Source: a bacterium (lineage in GTDB: Bacteria; Chloroflexota; Anaerolineae; Caldilineales; Caldilineaceae). Taken from it: 64,000 nucleotides of DNA. The stretch spans positions 1 through 64,000 of the forward strand of contig WGMT01000044.1 of NCBI GenBank assembly GCA_016124945.1, read 5' to 3'. Position numbers and translations under genes: made by a program. Shown one piece after another: positions 61,626 to 64,000 of the stretch. The notes beneath the pieces are model-generated. The model had not been told where the DNA came from. It saw only the letters and a list, made by a program, of their open reading frames with translations, and searched no databases. How positions within the stretch are numbered: the stretch's first letter is position 1; every line of letters begins with the position of its first letter.

Positions 61626-64000
61626 ATGCTGCGAAAGACCAACGCGTCTCGCACTTCGCTCTACTTGCTCTTTGTTGTCCTGGCGGTGGGCGTAGCACTT
61701 CGCCTCCTACGGGTAACCTGGCAACCTCTCTGGTGGGATGAGGGGTATAGCGTCTATTTTGCCACGGAACCCCTGTTGTCGATGCTGCGCCTCACCGCCG
61801 AGGACATTCACCCACCGCTCTACTATGCCCTGCTCCACGGTTGGTTGCTGCTCTGGGGAAACGCCTCGCCCCTGGCCCTCCGCTCATTTTCCATCTTGAT
61901 CGGTGTGCTGAGCCTGCCCGCGCTGTGGTGGACGGCGCGGGTGTTATTCCCCGCGCGTCCTGGCTTGGGGCTGTGGTCTATGCTTCTCCTGGCCATCAGC
62001 CCCATGCATATCTTCTACAGCCAAGAAGTGCGCATGTACGGCCTCGAACTACTGCTTGGTGTGCTGAGTACGGGCCTTTTCTGGCAGATGATCACATCGC
62101 CGAACGCCTGGAAAGGTTGGCCGCGCAACCGTGTCCTCTACGTGTTGACGACAACGGCGTTGCTCTACACCGAGTACTACGCCGTCCTCTTGCCTGTGGC
62201 GCACTTCCTTTGGGGCATGTGGCAGGCACGCACAGAACGAGGGCGTATTTGGGCGCTGCTTACCACCGGCGTTGCCATTTCACTGCTCTACCTGCCTTGG
62301 TTGCTCTACGCTGTCCCCTCGTTGTTGAGCTACATTCCCAACAAAGTGATTGCCGACGCCGATCAATCGTTGTCTTTGCCGCTTTACCTTTGGCGTCATC
62401 TAGCGGCTTTCCTAACCGGCCATGTCGCCCCCCTGTACGTGGACATCAGTCGACTTCAGTTTGGCGGCGTAGTGGCAGGATTGCTTTTGCTGATTGTCGG
62501 CGGCCTTCTCAGCCGTCGCCCCAATCGTGGGCCTCTCGCACAATATCCCGCCCCTCGCCCCTCGCCCCTCGCCTTCCTATCGCTGATCCTGCTGCTTGCC
62601 TTCACCGTGGGGTTTTTGCTCAACCTGCGCCTGCCGTTTTTCCCCGAAGGTGGCGAGCGTGTCCTTTTCTTTGTGCTGCCCTACTTTTTGCTGGGCATTG
62701 CTACTTTATTGGCCACTTCCCGAGTCGCTCCGTTTGGGCTGCGTGCAGTGCAGGGGATGACCGCACTGACCATCGTCGTGTGTGCTGGACTGGGCGTCTA
62801 CGTTTTTGCGACAACGCCCCGCTATGCAGAAAACGACTACCGCCCATTGATGCGCCAAATTGTGGAGCAAAGCCGCTCTGAAGATACCGTCTTCGTCGTC
62901 TTTCCCTGGCAGATTGGCTATTGGCGCGCCTACGCCCCCGTCTGGGGACGCAACGTGATCGACGGCCCTCGTGCTGTACTCAGCCCTAGCCCGTCCTGGG
63001 GTGAGCCTGTGGCGCGCACCCTCGACGCTGCGCTTGCTGAGGGCGCTGTCTGGTTTCCGGCGCACCTGGCGCTAGGCGCTTTCCTCGAACGCGAAGTTGA
63101 GCGTCACCTTTCTGCGGCGGCGGTGCAGTTCGAAAACCGTTGGTACAACCCTTCCACTCGGCTTGGTGGATGGCGTCAAGTGGAGTTGTCACAGCCGAAG
63201 ACGTTGGGCGGTACCGTTGATTTTGGGCCGGTACGGCTAGGCACACGGAGCGGTGTGGACGGTCAACCTGTGCGCAGCGCCAACGAAGTGGTGGCTGTCA
63301 CCCTGGCCTTTGACGCCATCGCCCCTGAGGCCATGCCGCTGGTGATTGCGCTGCGTCTCATCGATGATGAGGATCGAATCTGGGCAGGCCGTGATATCCA
63401 GGTGAATGACGGTGATCCTTTGGCACAGGGAGAGCCTGTGATGGTGGGGTTTTTGGTGCCGGTAGGGCTGCCACCGGCCACCTATCGGGTGGCACTGGGG
63501 GTGCGCCCTGCAGACGCACTGCAACTTCTGCCTGTGAACACTGCCGCCGGCCCGCGCGATTTGGCGCCGTTTGGTAGCGTACAAGTGATGGAACCGGCAG
63601 AGGCACAGCTTCCCTTGCGTTTGCCGATCCAGCGACCACTGGCTGAACCTGTCCACCGCGATGGGGTTGATTTCCTCGGCTTTTCGGGTTACGATCCAGC
63701 GGTGCCCACCCTGGCGGGTACCGAGTTGAATCTCAGCCTATTCTTGCACAAAGAGGCGCTGAACCTGCCGCCATACCAGCTTTACGTCGGGCTTCTGGAT
63801 AGTGAAGGCCAGGGTGTCGCCGGCTGGGAAGGCTGGCCGTTGGGCGACTATCCCACCAGCATCTGGCCCGAAGACGCACTTGTGCGCGTGCCCATTGGCT
63901 TTTACCTTCCCGCTGCACTTACCCCGGGTGACTACACACTCGTCGCCGGCATTGTCGAGCCGAGCACCGGTTTGCGTTCGTCGCCGGTGCAATTGGGGAG
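61626..64000 (+). CDS. Membrane glycosyltransferase (GT-C, PMT/ArnT-like), 3' end outside the window
   Basis: At least 791 residues; no stop before the window end. ATG 61626 starts MLRKTNASRTSLYLLFVVLA, a first membrane helix. WWDEGYSVYF carries the Asp-Glu of the first extracellular loop of GT-C enzymes, and AEDIHPPLYYALLHGW is the second conserved loop (DxHPPLYY). About ten helices run to residue ~390, then a large beta-rich extracytoplasmic part with repeated Ig-like units (PPATYRVALGVRPADALQL; LPPYQLYVGLLDSEGQGVAG). It would use a lipid-linked sugar to glycosylate proteins or lipids outside the membrane. Confidence 0.85.
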   Translation, partial: MLRKTNASRTSLYLLFVVLAVGVALRLLRVTWQPLWWDEGYSVYFATEPLLSMLRLTAEDIHPPLYYALLHGWLLLWGNASPLALRSFSILIGVLSLPALWWTARVLFPARPGLGLWSMLLLAISPMHIFYSQEVRMYGLELLLGVLSTGLFWQMITSPNAWKGWPRNRVLYVLTTTALLYTEYYAVLLPVAHFLWGMWQARTERGRIWALLTTGVAISLLYLPWLLYAVPSLLSYIPNKVIADADQSLSLPLYLWRHLAAFLTGHVAPLYVDISRLQFGGVVAGLLLLIVGGLLSRRPNRGPLAQYPAPRPSPLAFLSLILLLAFTVGFLLNLRLPFFPEGGERVLFFVLPYFLLGIATLLATSRVAPFGLRAVQGMTALTIVVCAGLGVYVFATTPRYAENDYRPLMRQIVEQSRSEDTVFVVFPWQIGYWRAYAPVWGRNVIDGPRAVLSPSPSWGEPVARTLDAALAEGAVWFPAHLALGAFLEREVERHLSAAAVQFENRWYNPSTRLGGWRQVELSQPKTLGGTVDFGPVRLGTRSGVDGQPVRSANEVVAVTLAFDAIAPEAMPLVIALRLIDDEDRIWAGRDIQVNDGDPLAQGEPVMVGFLVPVGLPPATYRVALGVRPADALQLLPVNTAAGPRDLAPFGSVQVMEPAEAQLPLRLPIQRPLAEPVHRDGVDFLGFSGYDPAVPTLAGTELNLSLFLHKEALNLPPYQLYVGLLDSEGQGVAGWEGWPLGDYPTSIWPEDALVRVPIGFYLPAALTPGDYTLVAGIVEPSTGLRSSPVQLG

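Overview
The window looks like chromosomal DNA of a Chloroflexota bacterium, most likely of the Anaerolineae/Caldilineae type. This is an inference from gene content and style: lipoproteins with long Pro/Thr linkers and SH3b domains, LplB-type sugar ABC permeases without an ATPase gene, a tryptophan operon under a T-box, and intergenic DNA full of short-word inverted repeats. There is no rRNA, no tRNA that I could recognise, no CRISPR array, no intact insertion sequence and no prophage. Most genes are on the minus strand, and many neighbours overlap by 1 to 4 bases.

Layout. 1-9.4 kb: accessory and metabolic genes on the minus strand (serine hydrolase lipoprotein, VOC protein, SIMPL-domain protein, enolase-superfamily enzyme, MFS transporter, DUF554 protein, cyclase with a coupled zinc-ribbon protein, phosphotransferase) with two decayed gene fragments near 1.3-1.7 kb. 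9.5-12.2 kb: NarL-type histidine kinase and response regulator. 12.4-16.9 kb: TorD-like chaperone, then a DmsA/DmsB/DmsC-type Tat-exported molybdoenzyme complex. 17-18.7 kb: a convergent di-haem peroxidase and a FixH/YtkA-like membrane protein. 18.8-28 kb: tryptophan genes. A sigma70-like promoter and a Trp T-box (specifier UGG) precede trpE, a four-helix-bundle gene, trpS, trpG and a phosphotransferase gene; trpD and trpC lie further on, beyond an oppositely oriented ferric-reductase-like gene. 28.1-32.2 kb: a sugar ABC operon (two permeases, then the binding lipoprotein).

32.2-36.5 kb: a glycine-zipper stress-type protein, a phasin-like protein, a GH1 beta-glucosidase, a dCMP-deaminase-type enzyme and a small membrane protein. 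36.7-41.5 kb: FtsH, a Tat-exported metallophosphoesterase, a SpoU RNA methyltransferase and an RlmI-like methyltransferase. 41.6-45.8 kb: a repeat protein with a GNQAT motif resembling contractile-injection-system cargo proteins, a solitary Dam methylase, a YbjN-like protein, an MBL hydrolase and pyrophosphatase. 45.9-52.3 kb: deoC, lepB, an AlbA_2 ATP-binding protein and gyrA. 52.6-64 kb: an M28 peptidase, a class I amidotransferase-like hydrolase, a DUF2723 membrane protein, rplI, two SH3b lipoproteins and a membrane glycosyltransferase cut by the window end.

The strongest unexplained pattern is intergenic. At least ten gene boundaries carry long, often perfect inverted repeats whose arms are built from tandem 7-9 base words. 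The word differs from site to site, and the arms often run into the 3' end of a gene and supply its stop codon. Other items worth a look are a 20-bp hairpin that buries the ribosome-binding site of the RlmI-like gene, a set of ten CCAA boxes spaced about one helical turn apart, a dispersed palindrome with a conserved flank, and the repeat protein at 41.6-43.1 kb.
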